In this document: in pieces, positions 6,921 through 7,877 of the stretch
Position numbering within the stretch: position 1 is the first letter of the stretch
Layout: every line of letters starts with the position of its first letter
Notes under the pieces: model-generated
Databases searched by the model: none
Seen by the model: the letters and a program-made list of their open reading frames with translations, nothing else
Told to the model about the DNA's origin: nothing
Origin: Betaproteobacteria bacterium
GTDB lineage: Bacteria; Pseudomonadota; Gammaproteobacteria; Burkholderiales; CANMPU01
NCBI GenBank assembly: GCA_947499755.1
Contig: CANMPU010000035.1
Location: 1 to 7,877 of the forward strand
Direction of reading: 5' to 3'
DNA: 7,877 nucleotides
Translations under genes and position numbers: made by a program

Positions 6921-6930
6921 AAGAATTCTT
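6921..6930. repeat. 10-base palindrome between the M23 peptidase and anmK
   Basis: AAGAATTCTT is a perfect palindrome, 25 bases upstream of the anmK start on the - strand. It is the third copy of the AGAATTCT core, all three in intergenic DNA. If it marks a promoter or operator, anmK may have some expression independent of the peptidase gene; no clear -35/-10 pair is visible. Confidence 0.45.
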
Positions 6931-6950
6931 AAGAGCGATGTTAGGAGCAA

Positions 6951-7877
6951 TTAATCGAATCTAGCCAACTTGCTTTCGCGCATCAATTCCATACGCTGAA
7001 TCAAAGGCGTGGTAGAGCCGACAAACGCTGCTCTAAGCTTTGCGGTAATCGGTGGTCCGCCTGGCGTTGCTACTTTGAGAGGATTAGTCTGAACGCCATT
7101 GACTAGGAATTCATAATGCAAATGGGGGCCGGTCGCTAGCCCGGTCATACCAACGTATCCGATCACTTCCCCTTGCTTTATTTTTTGCCCAACATGCAAT
7201 CCGCGTGCAAAACGCGATAGATGACCATAGACAGTTTCATATCGGTTTCGATGACGTAAAACAACGACGTTGCCGTACCCGCCCTTTTTACCGGCGAATT
7301 CCACACTACTATCGGAAGTGGCTTTTACCTTGGTGCCCGCCGCTGCGGCGTAATCTACGCCTTTGTGTGAGCGCCACAATTTAAGTATTGGATGGAAACG
7401 CAGTTTTGTGAAGCCGGACGAAATACGCGAAAACTCTAATGGCGAACGCAAGAACGCCTTGCGCAAATTGTGGCCCCGCGGCGTGTAGTAGCCTTCATTT
7501 CCGTCCGCGTCGCGGTAAAATACTGCCTGGTAGCGGTTACCTAGATTCTCAAATTCAGCTGCCAATACCTTTCCTGTTTTTACCGCACTACCCTCGCTTA
7601 AAAACTCTTCGTACACCACGGTACACCGATCGCCACGACGTAAATCACGATGAAAGTCAATTTCACTGGAGAAAATATCTGTAATCTGCATTGCGACAGT
7701 GTCAGGTAGACCGACCGCGTCTGTTGCCGCAAAGAGTGAGCTATTGATTTCCGCGGTTTTCATTACCACCTGACGCTCCGGATCAAGGGATACCTGCTTG
7801 GCGCGAAAGCGATCGCCATCGCGCTCGACGATTAGGCGCTTGCCATTTCCTGGCGCATAGCGTAACGCCACGAGCTT
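6951..7877 (-). CDS. M23 (LytM-type) peptidoglycan endopeptidase, N-terminus outside window
   Basis: This is a zinc metallopeptidase of the MepM/ShyA/Csd3 kind, expected in the periplasm to cut peptide crosslinks of peptidoglycan. At least 309 residues are visible; the frame runs off the right edge, so the signal or anchor segment and part of the N-terminal domain are missing. The visible start resembles the second domain of Csd3-like proteins, with DTVAMQITDIFSSEIDF and RRGDRCTVVYEEF. The C-terminal LytM domain has the metal ligands intact: His (7365-7367) and Asp (7353-7355) in SHKGVDY, then His (7221-7223) in VYGHLSRF, and GPHLHYEF with His at 7122-7124 and 7116-7118. The catalytic site therefore looks active, not degenerate. 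A GTG at 7871-7869 is in frame but lies inside the domain. It precedes anmK by 55 bases; in related genomes this pair commonly lies next to tyrS, which would be beyond the edge. Confidence 0.93.
   Translation of the reverse strand, partial: KLVALRYAPGNGKRLIVERDGDRFRAKQVSLDPERQVVMKTAEINSSLFAATDAVGLPDTVAMQITDIFSSEIDFHRDLRRGDRCTVVYEEFLSEGSAVKTGKVLAAEFENLGNRYQAVFYRDADGNEGYYTPRGHNLRKAFLRSPLEFSRISSGFTKLRFHPILKLWRSHKGVDYAAAAGTKVKATSDSSVEFAGKKGGYGNVVVLRHRNRYETVYGHLSRFARGLHVGQKIKQGEVIGYVGMTGLATGPHLHYEFLVNGVQTNPLKVATPGGPPITAKLRAAFVGSTTPLIQRMELMRESKLARFD

Noticed and set aside
7439..7684. Plus-strand 81-codon frame opposite the M23 peptidase
   Set aside because: It lies antisense to the conserved peptidase and its product, rich in Cys, Pro and Arg, looks like a shadow.
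7869..7871. GTG as the start of the M23 peptidase
   Set aside because: The frame continues to the window edge, and a start here would leave a periplasmic enzyme with no signal peptide and a cut N-terminal domain.

Overview
The window is a gene-dense, moderate-GC stretch of a proteobacterial chromosome made almost entirely of housekeeping and envelope genes. The order rplM-rpsI, argC, a membrane coiled-coil protein, bactofilin, erpA, then anmK and an M23 peptidase on the other strand is one I associate with Beta- and Gammaproteobacteria. The N-terminus of the coiled-coil protein looks most like betaproteobacterial members, so Betaproteobacteria is my best guess. This is inference from gene order and protein style, not from a search.

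Layout, left to right. (1) Positions 1-1950, + strand: the C-terminal part of gatA, then complete gatB. These are two subunits of the tRNA-dependent Asp/Glu amidotransferase. (2) 1951-2153: a 203-base intergenic region with several small palindromes and a strong sigma-70-like promoter. (3) 2154-2976, +: the rplM-rpsI ribosomal protein pair, closed by a good intrinsic terminator at 2991-3017. (4) 3018-5745, +: a probable four-gene unit of argC (arginine synthesis), a DUF6776-like membrane coiled-coil protein, a bactofilin and erpA (Fe-S carrier). (5) 5768-5800: a hairpin that can end transcription from both sides. (6) 5807-7877, - strand: anmK (anhydro-MurNAc kinase) downstream of an M23/LytM-type endopeptidase whose N-terminus lies beyond the right edge.

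Functionally, gatAB, rplM and rpsI serve translation, argC amino acid synthesis and erpA Fe-S maturation. The coiled-coil protein, bactofilin, peptidase and AnmK all relate to envelope shape, peptidoglycan cutting and cell-wall recycling, so two small envelope groups converge on erpA/anmK.

I see no mobile element, CRISPR array, tRNA, rRNA or clear foreign gene, and no frameshift or broken gene. The least explained signal is the perfect palindrome AGAATTCT. It occurs three times, only in gaps upstream of rplM, argC and anmK, and never inside a gene here. The DUF6776-like/bactofilin pair is the most interesting protein-level lead.
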